A stretch of 19,359 nt of DNA, taken from positions 1-19,359 of the forward strand of contig JAPEHQ010000040.1 in NCBI GenBank assembly GCA_027405735.1. Reading direction: 5' to 3'. Positions 7,804 through 18,830 of the stretch are shown in pieces. The position numbers and the translations under genes are program-made. This stretch comes from Mucor racemosus. Taxonomy: Eukaryota; Mucoromycota; Mucoromycetes; Mucorales; Mucoraceae. Positions within the stretch are counted from its first letter, which is position 1. Each line of letters begins with the position of its first letter. The notes beneath the pieces were generated by a model that was not told where the DNA came from, did not search any database, and saw only the letters and a list, made by a program, of their open reading frames with translations.

Positions 7804-7835
<32 letters not shown>

Positions 7836-7838
7836 CGT
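7634..7838 (-). other. 3' noncoding region of unit 2 with A-tracts and hairpin
   Basis: Same layout as in unit 1: A16 in RNA sense at 7736-7751, A29 at 7807-7835, and the 8-bp hairpin at 7647-7667. The only visible change from unit 1 is two more bases in the shorter tract. Confidence 0.75.
7636..7642 (-). promoter_or_regulatory. Polypurine tract of unit 2 (G7)
   Basis: Same G7 run two bases from the RNA-sense start of LTR2. Its conservation next to all three internal-to-LTR junctions supports a role in plus-strand priming. Confidence 0.65.
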
Positions 7839-10800
7839 TTACTTGGAAGTTTTAGGACGCTTGTTGCGACGGAAAGTGCTATTTGATGAGGATTTAGTTT
7901 TGCGTGAATTATTTGTAGAGTCTATTTCAGTATCTTTGGGTGAAGTATTATTGATTCTTTTACGTAAAGTTTCACGGTTACGAAGATCCTTAATTTTCTT
8001 CCAGTAATTTGAAATTGGGATGGGGGAGGAGAACAAGTCAGGTGTGAGCCAATCATTTTCTCTTTCACCATATCCACTCCATTTAGTCAAGTATTCTGTG
8101 GTACCATCTGATAAGGTTCGGTGGTCGCGAATTTCCTCGACGTCGTATACTTTCTCTTCAAGAGCTGTTTCATCAAGGGAAACTACTTTTAATTCAGAAG
8201 GTGTATATTCACGATGGAGAAGTTCATGTGAATCGTCTTTTAAAACGTAATTTCCTGCTTGGGTGCGACGTACTATAACATAGGGTCCTGCATACATTGG
8301 AGCTAATTTATTAGCACGTCCTTCCGCCAATCGTACCATTACAGGTGTATCAACGGGAATATTTTCAAGTATATAATGTTTTTTGTTAAATTTATCGCTG
8401 TACAACTTTGCTAATTCTAATGTGCGTTGTTGTATAGCAGGAAAAACAATGTCATTCATGATTTCTGCACGTTTTTGCAATTCTTCAAGTGTTAATGCTT
8501 TTCGATTGTTTCTATTTTTTCTTTTGGGGTCAATGTTCACTTGTCGAGCGTACATTAGGGAAAATGGAGTGCTTGCAGTCCTGTCTCTTACTTTCATGTT
8601 GATTACCAACTGAGCAACAGGTAAGCGATCATCCCAATTGTATGTGTCATTTCCGCACATTTTTCGTAGGGTATTTATGACTATTTTCACCGCATTTTCG
8701 CTATGGCCATTCCCTTGGGGGTAATAAGGTGTACTAAAGACCATATCAATATTTAATGCTTTATTGATATAAGACGACAAGGAATTGCGAAATTCGCGGG
8801 CATTATCGCTGACAATGACATTTACACTACAACCGTAATCAGAAAAAATGGATAGTAGCAAGGAAGCAATTGTATCACTTTGTTTATTCGGTGCTGGGCG
8901 AGCGATAATATATTTTGTGCAAATATCAACCACAACCAAGATATAGCAATTTCCTTTCCCAGATACGGGTAAGGGTCCAATCATGTCGAGTCCTATAAAT
9001 TCAAAAGGTTCATACGATACGACACTCTTCAATGGATTAAATCCTTTCTTGGTTATATTATGCATTGCACACTCTTTACACGACAACAACACCTCTTTTA
9101 CATCTTTATATATAGAATTCCAGTGCAGCCCATGATATGTTTGAATTTGCTTTACACAAGCTGATATTCCAAAATGGCCAAATTTATGCGCATCTTTAAT
9201 TATTTGGATTCTATCACTTTCAGGTGGGCAAATGTAGTCAGTGGTTGCTTCCTTAAATTCTTTACTATTAATCTTGACGGCAAGCACATTTAGATTTTTA
9301 TCCTTGGAGTACACCTTCTTTTGTTTTATAACTTGGTTTCCTCCTTTTGCTCTTCGTAACAGGATCAATTTTTCTAATTTTTTTATTTGCTGGTCATGCT
9401 CATCAGCAAGTTCTTCGTCTTCAGTAATGGCAGGGTACAATCTCGATAATCGATCAGCTAAGATATTTTCCATACCTTTGATATGTGATACCGAGAAATT
9501 GAATTCACCCAATATTTCCAAGTAACTTTGAAGTGTACTATTTAGAGTAGACGACGTGAACAAATAGGTAAGGGCTAAGTGATCACAAAGTACAGTTATA
9601 TTATTGTGTCCCCATAGTAAGGGTTTATACTTTTGGAAACCATATACAATGGCAGCAGTTTCTCTCCTATTAGTCGACCAATTTCTTTCTGCACTATTAA
9701 GAGATCTACTTGCAAATGCAATATGTTTGATTCGATCAAACTCATCTTTTTGAAATAGACAAGCCGAAATGCCAAGTACACTTGCATCAGTTTGTAAATA
9801 ATACGGTTGCGATGGTTCAGGTGCATATAAAATTTGATTAGACATTAAGATTTGTTTTATTCTTTCGAGTCGATCTGTATGCAACGGGGTCCATTTCTTT
9901 TTGATGTCTTTTTCGTTTCGTAGACTATCAATTGGGGCAGCTACCTTTGACAACATGGGACAATAATCTCGTAAGTGAGAAATAATGCCCATGATGCTTC
10001 GTACTTGTTTTGTTGTTTTTGGGATTTCCCAAGAATCAATGTTAGATAATTTTCTGGTATCAATTTTGGTGACATTTCTACTGATTACAAAGCCAAGCAA
10101 ATAAACACTTGTTTGGAAGAAAGAGCACTTGTCAATATTGATTCTGAGGTTTACTTTTGTTAGTCGATTTACAACTAAATTTATAAGGATAATTTGTGTT
10201 TGTACATCTTTAGAAAAGAGAACAATATCATCGACATAATGCTCCAGACTACCTTGGAATTCACTGTCAATTTTGCTAATATCTTTATTTTCTTTGACAT
10301 ATACTTTTTTTACTTCATTTCTCAGTTCTTGTTCAATGCCATTGAATAAAACTGACATATTATAAACGAACTGGCTTACTAGAAATTTCAATCCGAAAGG
10401 TGCACGAGTCCATTGATATGTAATATTATTATGACTAAATATGAGGCAACGTCTCGATTCAGGTGACACAGGGTATGCAAAATACGCTTGTTTTAGGTCT
10501 AAAACACTTATTATATTAGCACGACCTGATACTCTACCAAATATTTCCTGAATTTTTGGAATGGCAAAGTTTTCATGACAATCATTGTCAGATATTGCTG
10601 CGTTGATTCTTCTCAAATCACAACAAATTCTTAATTTGGTTTGTTTTCCAGTAACTGGATCACGTTTGGGTACAGCTAGTAAAGGCGAATGGAAAGTAGG
10701 ATCAGGTTTTGTTATTTCAACAATTCCATCTTTCAACCATTGTTCCAGTTGTATCTTGATTTCGGCATTTGCATTAACAGCTAAGGGGTATTGACGAACA

Positions 10801-12770
10801 AAGCAATTGCTAGGATTTGTTATTTTTATTTTTACAACTGATTCAGGCATAGTACAAGCAGAATCACTAGGAATGGCAATGTTTTTTTCCAAAGCTGGTT
10901 GAATTAAAGCTAATAATTCCTTTCTTTCGCTTGGCGTCCCATAATCTGCTTTTTCAGGGTTAAACGTATTTTCAGGATCATGATTTATGTCTTCAAATTG
11001 TTTCAATTCATTTTCTCTATCTGAATCAGGCCATTTAAAGGCTACACCACTCAGATAGATATTTAATTTTGGGAGAATGTCGATACCAAGAAGGACATCA
11101 AATTCAGTTGACAATTCATCATTAAATTCGATTACCTCAAATTCATGTTTAAATTTAATGTTATTTGTGTACGTAACTTCCATTGGCTCAGTTTTACCAA
11201 CTCTAGTTACAGAGCTGTTTTGTTTATTATCATTTACTGAAAGGAAATTTAGGTAACCATTTGTCTTGATTGTTTTAATAGATGAGAAATCTTTATTTAA
11301 AATTTTAATATTTATAAAACTAATATCAGAGCCAGGATCAACTTTGCCAATTACTCTCCTATTATTTAATAGTAAAGGTGTTATTAGTTTCATATTATTG
11401 TTATTGTTTGTCTTTTTCGACTTACAAGGATATGCTCCATTTTCATAAATTTCCTTGATACTATTTTCTAAATTTTCATTTTCATTTCCTTCACTTTTAG
11501 AAGCAGAAGAGACCGACAAAACGGAAACAGAAGCAGACTTTTGCTTCTTGGCAGCATGATATTCTTCACAAGTGTGGCCATGGCGCCAAGTACGACCGCA
11601 ATGGCGGCAAGGAGCAGGGTTCTTGGTAGCGCGGTTTGGCCTATTTTTCTCCCCCAACATCCTTGCTTTAGGCAACTCAGAGGTGAGATCCACACCAGAA
11701 GACACAGAAGCAGCGACAGACTTCTCAGAGTGAAACTTTCGTTTCAACGGAGGATTGCTTGACTTACGGCTGGTATTCCAGGAACCTGGCGTTCTTTCTC
11801 CAAGTAAATTGAGAGCAACAGTTGAGATTTCTGAAGGAGTCCATCCTTGCTGGTTGGTACGCGACAACAAGACAGTTGAGATATTAAGCTGCCACTCATC
11901 AGGAAGACTAAGTAGAAAGATATCTCCAAGTGTTGAGTCTTCTCGATGGTAGCCAGCTTCCCCTGCGGTACGGAAAAATCGAATGGAATATTCATCCAAC
12001 GTTTCATCATCTTCAATAGCCATGGTCATGACGGCTCTCTTCTTGTGTAATTTGGAAATTACAGTGCCAAATTTCTTAGCAAAGACGGACTTGACCTCCA
12101 ACCAAGAGACACATTTGAGGACCACTGTCTTCATCCAGTCGTCAAGATCATAAGGCAGGGTTAAAGGAATATATTTTTTCCATACATCGTTTATGTCTTG
12201 CCCAGACGAATAAACAATTTTTTCAAATTCACCTAAAAAGTGATCAACGGATTTGTAAACTTCTTCTTGAGGAAAAGGCTTGCTCTTACTATCCTCCAAC
12301 TGGAACTTTGGGAGGTCCCTTTTGCTAATCTTAAGCCCAGAAGAGATTGCCAATTTACTTGTTGAGTTTGTAGCCTTGAGACCTGCGGTCAAAGTCTTGA
12401 TGTGCAATTCCAAGTTTGATAAGACTTCCCGAAGTTCATTCGCTTTCTTATTCCCTGCAACAGTTTCCAAATTACACATTGCTTCAAGGTAGTCCTTCTT
12501 TACTTTTTCCTTTTTTTGCAAAGTTCTTTTCAAAATTTCTTTGTGAGAAACAGGTGCAGGAGGGCGAGCATCTTCCAAGATCTCTTGATCAGATGTAGTA
12601 CTAAGCTTATCTTCTTCATCTACGGTAGGAGGAGGAGGAGAGATTTCCATGTCCTTCAGCTTCTCAGTAGCAACCGACATGGCAGTAGAAGGTAATAAAG
12701 ACTCCTCCAAGGGTTCAGGAGACAAAGGTTGCTCGGGAGACAAGGGAGAATCAGAGGCGATAGAAGACAT
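7839..12770 (-). CDS. gag-pol: Gag-Pol polyprotein with chromodomain, unit 2 (1643 aa, intact)
   Basis: The encoded protein is identical to that of unit 1 over all 1643 residues, including every catalytic position listed there, so the two copies separated very recently or have been homogenised. It starts 36 nt from LTR3 and ends three bases from a 29-base A run in RNA sense. Both bordering LTRs are undamaged, so this is the copy most likely to be expressed and complete. Within it, the first roughly 430 codons (Gag) are visibly richer in G and C (many AAG, GAC and CTC codons) than the Pol part, which prefers A/T-ending codons; the change lies near 11500. Assignment to a chromovirus clade is firm. 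The exact lineage (Tf1/sushi-like) is an inference from the fused ORF, self-priming layout and chromodomain. Confidence 0.95.
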   Translation of the reverse strand: MSSIASDSPLSPEQPLSPEPLEESLLPSTAMSVATEKLKDMEISPPPPTVDEEDKLSTTSDQEILEDARPPAPVSHKEILKRTLQKKEKVKKDYLEAMCNLETVAGNKKANELREVLSNLELHIKTLTAGLKATNSTSKLAISSGLKISKRDLPKFQLEDSKSKPFPQEEVYKSVDHFLGEFEKIVYSSGQDINDVWKKYIPLTLPYDLDDWMKTVVLKCVSWLEVKSVFAKKFGTVISKLHKKRAVMTMAIEDDETLDEYSIRFFRTAGEAGYHREDSTLGDIFLLSLPDEWQLNISTVLLSRTNQQGWTPSEISTVALNLLGERTPGSWNTSRKSSNPPLKRKFHSEKSVAASVSSGVDLTSELPKARMLGEKNRPNRATKNPAPCRHCGRTWRHGHTCEEYHAAKKQKSASVSVLSVSSASKSEGNENENLENSIKEIYENGAYPCKSKKTNNNNNMKLITPLLLNNRRVIGKVDPGSDISFINIKILNKDFSSIKTIKTNGYLNFLSVNDNKQNSSVTRVGKTEPMEVTYTNNIKFKHEFEVIEFNDELSTEFDVLLGIDILPKLNIYLSGVAFKWPDSDRENELKQFEDINHDPENTFNPEKADYGTPSERKELLALIQPALEKNIAIPSDSACTMPESVVKIKITNPSNCFVRQYPLAVNANAEIKIQLEQWLKDGIVEITKPDPTFHSPLLAVPKRDPVTGKQTKLRICCDLRRINAAISDNDCHENFAIPKIQEIFGRVSGRANIISVLDLKQAYFAYPVSPESRRCLIFSHNNITYQWTRAPFGLKFLVSQFVYNMSVLFNGIEQELRNEVKKVYVKENKDISKIDSEFQGSLEHYVDDIVLFSKDVQTQIILINLVVNRLTKVNLRINIDKCSFFQTSVYLLGFVISRNVTKIDTRKLSNIDSWEIPKTTKQVRSIMGIISHLRDYCPMLSKVAAPIDSLRNEKDIKKKWTPLHTDRLERIKQILMSNQILYAPEPSQPYYLQTDASVLGISACLFQKDEFDRIKHIAFASRSLNSAERNWSTNRRETAAIVYGFQKYKPLLWGHNNITVLCDHLALTYLFTSSTLNSTLQSYLEILGEFNFSVSHIKGMENILADRLSRLYPAITEDEELADEHDQQIKKLEKLILLRRAKGGNQVIKQKKVYSKDKNLNVLAVKINSKEFKEATTDYICPPESDRIQIIKDAHKFGHFGISACVKQIQTYHGLHWNSIYKDVKEVLLSCKECAMHNITKKGFNPLKSVVSYEPFEFIGLDMIGPLPVSGKGNCYILVVVDICTKYIIARPAPNKQSDTIASLLLSIFSDYGCSVNVIVSDNAREFRNSLSSYINKALNIDMVFSTPYYPQGNGHSENAVKIVINTLRKMCGNDTYNWDDRLPVAQLVINMKVRDRTASTPFSLMYARQVNIDPKRKNRNNRKALTLEELQKRAEIMNDIVFPAIQQRTLELAKLYSDKFNKKHYILENIPVDTPVMVRLAEGRANKLAPMYAGPYVIVRRTQAGNYVLKDDSHELLHREYTPSELKVVSLDETALEEKVYDVEEIRDHRTLSDGTTEYLTKWSGYGERENDWLTPDLFSSPIPISNYWKKIKDLRNRETLRKRINNTSPKDTEIDSTNNSRKTKSSSNSTFRRNKRPKTSK

Positions 12771-12806
12771 AAGGTAGAATCAATAATTGATGTAAACTGT
12801 AAAAAA
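12771..12806 (-). promoter_or_regulatory. Leader and atypical primer-binding region of unit 2
   Basis: Same 36-nt leader as unit 1. Segment 12789-12801 pairs (12 of 13) with LTR3 segment 12843-12855, with the same 41-nt loop. Confidence 0.6.
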
Positions 12807-12842
12807 TGCAGTAAAATGTAAAATAAAAGCTTTGAAAAAAGA

Positions 12843-12855
12843 TACAGTTTAAATC
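12843..12855 (-). promoter_or_regulatory. Self-priming complement in LTR3
   Basis: Partner of leader segment 12789-12801; identical to the LTR2 copy. Confidence 0.55.
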
Positions 12856-12859
12856 CTTC

Positions 12860-12865
12860 TTTATT
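12860..12865 (-). terminator. Poly(A) signal AATAAA, LTR3
   Basis: Same position as in LTR2; it would serve transcripts of unit 3. Confidence 0.55.
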
Positions 12866-12905
12866 CAAAAAATAGATAGTGTGCAATAGGTCTATATTTC
12901 TACTC

Positions 12906-12913
12906 TATTTATA
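12906..12913 (-). promoter_or_regulatory. TATA-like box, LTR3
   Basis: Same motif and distance as in LTR2; presumed promoter of unit 2. Confidence 0.6.
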
Positions 12914-13468
12914 TTAGTTGTGCTTTTGTTATATCTGGGAGTTGCACCGTAACTGTCAGTGATCTATCAGAATTAGGAATAACCGAATTACCAACTTAGG
13001 ACTTCTGTCAAACCGTGATGTTTAACATGCGAATCAGACAATGCTGCATTCCATACATATATCATCATGCTACTTATTAAATGATTGAAGCATGATTCCA
13101 TTGTCTTCATGCAATATCCATATGTTTATTCTTTTTGGTAAATCAATTAGTTTGTTTGTGATTTTAAAGTTTATATTGAGCTTCTTGATTTACATAATCA
13201 AGGCGGTCTTTTAATGCCCGTTTTTGGCATATTTGTTAATGATCCGCATAGAGCAATCCTTACTTTGATCTATGTGTTTCTTCAGCTTATTTTATGAATC
13301 AATTTGCTTTGTTTATGATTCGGTCTATTTTATTTATATGTTAAATTACTAATACTTTCTGTATTTACTGTTAAATTCATGTTATCTCTATTGAAATATT
13401 AGAGCATGGTTTTATGTGAGATAACATTTAATTTCTTATGTGGGGAAATAGTATCCTAGTTCAGCACA

Positions 13469-13640
13469 TGCCCCCCCGCTAAACTCAATCAAGCATTGAG
13501 TTGACCCGAAGATTCGACATTTGGAGAAACTATTTCTTTATAAAGTTATTGTTTGGAGTAGTAAAAAATATTTTTTTTTTTTTTTTTTGTAGTTTTGTTA
13601 TTTATTTGATTGATAATATAGGTAGAAAGAGTATTGCAAC

Positions 13641-13674
<34 letters not shown>

Positions 13675-13677
13675 CGT
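13469..13677 (-). other. 3' noncoding region of unit 3 with longer A-tracts
   Basis: Same layout, with A18 in RNA sense at 13571-13588, A31 at 13644-13674, and the hairpin at 13482-13502. One substitution relative to units 1 and 2 lies just right of the shorter tract, near 13600. Confidence 0.75.
13471..13477 (-). promoter_or_regulatory. Polypurine tract of unit 3 (G7)
   Basis: Same G7 run two bases from the RNA-sense start of LTR3. Confidence 0.65.
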
Positions 13678-16600
13678 TTACTTGGAAGTTTTAGGACGCT
13701 TGTTGCGACGGAAAGTGCTATTTGATGAGGATTTAGTTTTGCGTGAATTATTTGTAGAGTCTATTTCAGTATCTTTGGGTGAAGTATTATTGATTCTTTT
13801 ACGTAAAGTTTCACGGTTACGAAGATCCTTAATTTTCTTCCAGTAATTTGAAATTGGGATGGGGGAGGAGAACAAGTCAGGTGTGAGCCAATCATTTTCT
13901 CTTTCACCATATCCACTCCATTTAGTCAAGTATTCTGTGGTACCATCTGATAAGGTTCGGTGGTCGCGAATTTCCTCGACGTCGTATACTTTCTCTTCAA
14001 GAGCTGTTTCATCAAGGGAAACTACTTTTAATTCAGAAGGTGTATATTCACGATGGAGAAGTTCATGTGAATCGTCTTTTAAAACGTAATTTCCTGCTTG
14101 GGTGCGACGTACTATAACATAGGGTCCTGCATACATTGGAGCTAATTTATTAGCACGTCCTTCCGCCAATCGTACCATTACAGGTGTATCAACGGGAATA
14201 TTTTCAAGTATATAATGTTTTTTGTTAAATTTATCGCTGTACAACTTTGCTAATTCTAATGTGCGTTGTTGTATAGCAGGAAAAACAATGTCATTCATGA
14301 TTTCTGCACGTTTTTGCAATTCTTCAAGTGTTAATGCTTTTCGATTGTTTCTATTTTTTCTTTTGGGGTCAATGTTCACTTGTCGAGCGTACATTAGGGA
14401 AAATGGAGTGCTTGCAGTCCTGTCTCTTACTTTCATGTTGATTACCAACTGAGCAACAGGTAAGCGATCATCCCAATTGTATGTGTCATTTCCGCACATT
14501 TTTCGTAGGGTATTTATGACTATTTTCACCGCATTTTCGCTATGGCCATTCCCTTGGGGGTAATAAGGTGTACTAAAGACCATATCAATATTTAATGCTT
14601 TATTGATATAAGACGACAAGGAATTGCGAAATTCGCGGGCATTATCGCTGACAATGACATTTACACTACAACCGTAATCAGAAAAAATGGATAGTAGCAA
14701 GGAAGCAATTGTATCACTTTGTTTATTCGGTGCTGGGCGAGCGATAATATATTTTGTGCAAATATCAACCACAACCAAGATATAGCAATTTCCTTTCCCA
14801 GATACGGGTAAGGGTCCAATCATGTCGAGTCCTATAAATTCAAAAGGTTCATACGATACGACACTCTTCAATGGATTAAATCCTTTCTTGGTTATATTAT
14901 GCATTGCACACTCTTTACACGACAACAACACCTCTTTTACATCTTTATATATAGAATTCCAGTGCAGCCCATGATATGTTTGAATTTGCTTTACACAAGC
15001 TGATATTCCAAAATGGCCAAATTTATGCGCATCTTTAATTATTTGGATTCTATCACTTTCAGGTGGGCAAATGTAGTCAGTGGTTGCTTCCTTAAATTCT
15101 TTACTATTAATCTTGACGGCAAGCACATTTAGATTTTTATCCTTGGAGTACACCTTCTTTTGTTTTATAACTTGGTTTCCTCCTTTTGCTCTTCGTAACA
15201 GGATCAATTTTTCTAATTTTTTTATTTGCTGGTCATGCTCATCAGCAAGTTCTTCGTCTTCAGTAATGGCAGGGTACAATCTCGATAATCGATCAGCTAA
15301 GATATTTTCCATACCTTTGATATGTGATACCGAGAAATTGAATTCACCCAATATTTCCAAGTAACTTTGAAGTGTACTATTTAGAGTAGACGACGTGAAC
15401 AAATAGGTAAGGGCTAAGTGATCACAAAGTACAGTTATATTATTGTGTCCCCATAGTAAGGGTTTATACTTTTGGAAACCATATACAATGGCAGCAGTTT
15501 CTCTCCTATTAGTCGACCAATTTCTTTCTGCACTATTAAGAGATCTACTTGCAAATGCAATATGTTTGATTCGATCAAACTCATCTTTTTGAAATAGACA
15601 AGCCGAAATGCCAAGTACACTTGCATCAGTTTGTAAATAATACGGTTGCGATGGTTCAGGTGCATATAAAATTTGATTAGACATTAAGATTTGTTTTATT
15701 CTTTCGAGTCGATCTGTATGCAACGGGGTCCATTTCTTTTTGATGTCTTTTTCGTTTCGTAGACTATCAATTGGGGCAGCTACCTTTGACAACATGGGAC
15801 AATAATCTCGTAAGTGAGAAATAATGCCCATGATGCTTCGTACTTGTTTTGTTGTTTTTGGGATTTCCCAAGAATCAATGTTAGATAATTTTCTGGTATC
15901 AATTTTGGTGACATTTCTACTGATTACAAAGCCAAGCAAATAAACACTTGTTTGGAAGAAAGAGCACTTGTCAATATTGATTCTGAGGTTTACTTTTGTT
16001 AGTCGATTTACAACTAAATTTATAAGGATAATTTGTGTTTGTACATCTTTAGAAAAGAGAACAATATCATCGACATAATGCTCCAGACTACCTTGGAATT
16101 CACTGTCAATTTTGCTAATATCTTTATTTTCTTTGACATATACTTTTTTTACTTCATTTCTCAGTTCTTGTTCAATGCCATTGAATAAAACTGACATATT
16201 ATAAACGAACTGGCTTACTAGAAATTTCAATCCGAAAGGTGCACGAGTCCATTGATATGTAATATTATTATGACTAAATATGAGGCAACGTCTCGATTCA
16301 GGTGACACAGGGTATGCAAAATACGCTTGTTTTAGGTCTAAAACACTTATTATATTAGCACGACCTGATACTCTACCAAATATTTCCTGAATTTTTGGAA
16401 TGGCAAAGTTTTCATGACAATCATTGTCAGATATTGCTGCGTTGATTCTTCTCAAATCACAACAAATTCTTAATTTGGTTTGTTTTCCAGTAACTGGATC
16501 ACGTTTGGGTACAGCTAGTAAAGGCGAATGGAAAGTAGGATCAGGTTTTGTTATTTCAACAATTCCATCTTTCAACCATTGTTCCAGTTGTATCTTGATT

Positions 16601-18608
16601 TCGGCATTTGCATTAACAGCTAAGGGGTATTGACGAACAAAGCAATTGCTAGGATTTGTTATTTTTATTTTTACAACTGATTCAGGCATAGTACAAGCAG
16701 AATCACTAGGAATGGCAATGTTTTTTTCCAAAGCTGGTTGAATTAAAGCTAATAATTCCTTTCTTTCGCTTGGCGTCCCATAATCTGCTTTTTCAGGGTT
16801 AAACGTATTTTCAGGATCATGATTTATGTCTTCAAATTGTTTCAATTCATTTTCTCTATCTGAATCAGGCCATTTAAAGGCTACACCACTCAGATAGATA
16901 TTTAATTTTGGGAGAATGTCGATACCAAGAAGGACATCAAATTCAGTTGACAATTCATCATTAAATTCGATTACCTCAAATTCATGTTTAAATTTAATGT
17001 TATTTGTGTACGTAACTTCCATTGGCTCAGTTTTACCAACTCTAGTTACAGAGCTGTTTTGTTTATTATCATTTACTGAAAGGAAATTTAGGTAACCATT
17101 TGTCTTGATTGTTTTAATAGATGAGAAATCTTTATTTAAAATTTTAATATTTATAAAACTAATATCAGAGCCAGGATCAACTTTGCCAATTACTCTCCTA
17201 TTATTTAATAGTAAAGGTGTTATTAGTTTCATATTATTGTTATTGTTTGTCTTTTTCGACTTACAAGGATATGCTCCATTTTCATAAATTTCCTTGATAC
17301 TATTTTCTAAATTTTCATTTTCATTTCCTTCACTTTTAGAAGCAGAAGAGACCGACAAAACGGAAACAGAAGCAGACTTTTGCTTCTTGGCAGCATGATA
17401 TTCTTCACAAGTGTGGCCATGGCGCCAAGTACGACCGCAATGGCGGCAAGGAGCAGGGTTCTTGGTAGCGCGGTTTGGCCTATTTTTCTCCCCCAACATC
17501 CTTGCTTTAGGCAACTCAGAGGTGAGATCCACACCAGAAGACACAGAAGCAGCGACAGACTTCTCAGAGTGAAACTTTCGTTTCAACGGAGGATTGCTTG
17601 ACTTACGGCTGGTATTCCAGGAACCTGGCGTTCTTTCTCCAAGTAAATTGAGAGCAACAGTTGAGATTTCTGAAGGAGTCCATCCTTGCTGGTTGGTACG
17701 CGACAACAAGACAGTTGAGATATTAAGCTGCCACTCATCAGGAAGACTAAGTAGAAAGATATCTCCAAGTGTTGAGTCTTCTCGATGGTAGCCAGCTTCC
17801 CCTGCGGTACGGAAAAATCGAATGGAATATTCATCCAACGTTTCATCATCTTCAATAGCCATGGTCATGACGGCTCTCTTCTTGTGTAATTTGGAAATTA
17901 CAGTGCCAAATTTCTTAGCAAAGACGGACTTGACCTCCAACCAAGAGACACATTTGAGGACCACTGTCTTCATCCAGTCGTCAAGATCATAAGGCAGGGT
18001 TAAAGGAATATATTTTTTCCATACATCGTTTATGTCTTGCCCAGACGAATAAACAATTTTTTCAAATTCACCTAAAAAGTGATCAACGGATTTGTAAACT
18101 TCTTCTTGAGGAAAAGGCTTGCTCTTACTATCCTCCAACTGGAACTTTGGGAGGTCCCTTTTGCTAATCTTAAGCCCAGAAGAGATTGCCAATTTACTTG
18201 TTGAGTTTGTAGCCTTGAGACCTGCGGTCAAAGTCTTGATGTGCAATTCCAAGTTTGATAAGACTTCCCGAAGTTCATTCGCTTTCTTATTCCCTGCAAC
18301 AGTTTCCAAATTACACATTGCTTCAAGGTAGTCCTTCTTTACTTTTTCTTTTTTTGCAAAGTTCTTTTCAAAATTTCTTTGTGAGAAACAGGTGCAGGAG
18401 GGCGAGCATCTTCCAAGATCTCTTGATCAGATGTAGTACTAAGCTTATCTTCTTCATCTACGGTAGGAGGAGGAGGAGAGATTTCCATGTCCTTCAGCTT
18501 CTCAGTAGCAACCGACATGGCAGTAGAAGGTAATAAAGACTCCTCCAAGGGTTCAGGAGACAAAGGTTGCTCGGGAGACAAGGGAGAATCAGAGGCGATA
18601 GAAGACAT
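13678..18608 (-). pseudogene. gag-pol: Gag-Pol of unit 3, frameshifted by a 1-bp deletion
   Basis: The reading frame is 4,931 bp against 4,932 in the other copies. One C is missing on the plus strand at about 18348, in a run of pyrimidines coding a lysine-rich stretch near residue 87. The frame then meets a TAA at 18339-18341, giving an 89-residue fragment (18339-18608). The rest is open from an internal ATG at 18318, which would yield 1,546 residues lacking the first 97, including part of the coiled coil. From that point the protein matches units 1 and 2, with all enzymatic motifs present. The lesion sits beside homopolymers (T5, C, T7), so a sequencing or consensus error is a real alternative to true mutation. 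Confidence 0.88.
18348..18349 (-). other. Frameshift site in unit 3
   Basis: Units 1 and 2 have CC between a T5 and a T7 run here; unit 3 has a single C. It is the only coding difference I found between unit 3 and the other two. Confidence 0.85.
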
Positions 18609-18644
18609 AAGGTAGAATCAATAATTGATGTAAACTGTAAAAAA
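18609..18644 (-). promoter_or_regulatory. Leader and atypical primer-binding region of unit 3
   Basis: Same 36-nt leader. Segment 18627-18639 pairs (12 of 13) with LTR4 segment 18680-18692, with the loop shortened to 40 nt by a single-base deletion in an A run. Confidence 0.6.
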
Positions 18645-18679
18645 TGCAGTAAAATGTAAAATAAAAGCTTTGAAAAAGA

Positions 18680-18692
18680 TACAGTTTAAATC
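18680..18692 (-). promoter_or_regulatory. Self-priming complement in LTR4
   Basis: Partner of leader segment 18627-18639. The 13 nt are unchanged although LTR4 has several lesions elsewhere. Confidence 0.55.
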
Positions 18693-18696
18693 CTTC

Positions 18697-18702
18697 TTTA
18701 TT
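18697..18702 (-). terminator. AATAAA, LTR4
   Basis: Retained in the 5'-terminal LTR, where it lies near the start of any transcript rather than its end. Confidence 0.45.
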
Positions 18703-18742
18703 CAAAAAATAGATAGTGTGCAATAGGTCTATATTTCTACTC

Positions 18743-18750
18743 TATTTATA
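18743..18750 (-). promoter_or_regulatory. TATA-like box, LTR4
   Basis: Same motif, retained although 152 bp of upstream U3 are deleted from about 80 bp further right. Presumed promoter of unit 3 and of any array-long transcript. Confidence 0.55.
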
Positions 18751-18827
18751 TTAGTTGTGCTTTTGTTATATCTGGGAGTTGCACCGTAATGTCAGTGATC
18801 TATCAGAATTAGGAATAACCGAATTAC

Positions 18828-18830
18828 CAA
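18828..18830. other. 152-bp deletion junction in LTR4 with 3-bp microhomology
   Basis: Sequence continues directly from the part of the LTR ending GAATTACCAA into TTAGTTTGTT. In intact LTRs these are separated by 152 bp, and CAA is present at both edges. This is typical of microhomology-mediated end joining or replication slippage, and it removes part of U3 upstream of the TATA-like box. Confidence 0.85.

Larger units (their letters stand above)
6972..13468 (-). mobile_element. Retrotransposon unit 2 (middle copy), structurally complete
   Basis: Unit 2 runs from LTR3 (5') to LTR2 (3'). Both LTRs are 662 bp and I found no difference between them by eye. The ORF is open and encodes the same 1643-residue protein as unit 1. 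The 13-nt self-complementary priming segments, G7 tract, TATA-like box and AATAAA are all present. It is the only one of the three units with no visible lesion. Identical LTRs normally indicate very recent insertion, but in an array they may instead reflect duplication of one LTR. Confidence 0.85.
12807..13468 (-). repeat. LTR3 (shared: 5' LTR of unit 2, 3' LTR of unit 3), 662 bp
   Basis: Same length and, by eye, the same sequence as LTR2. It is flanked by the leader of unit 2 (12771-12806) and the polypurine tract of unit 3 (13471-13477). The TATA-like box is at 12906-12913, AATAAA at 12860-12865 and the priming complement at 12843-12855. All inverted repeats seen in LTR2 recur here. Confidence 0.92.
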
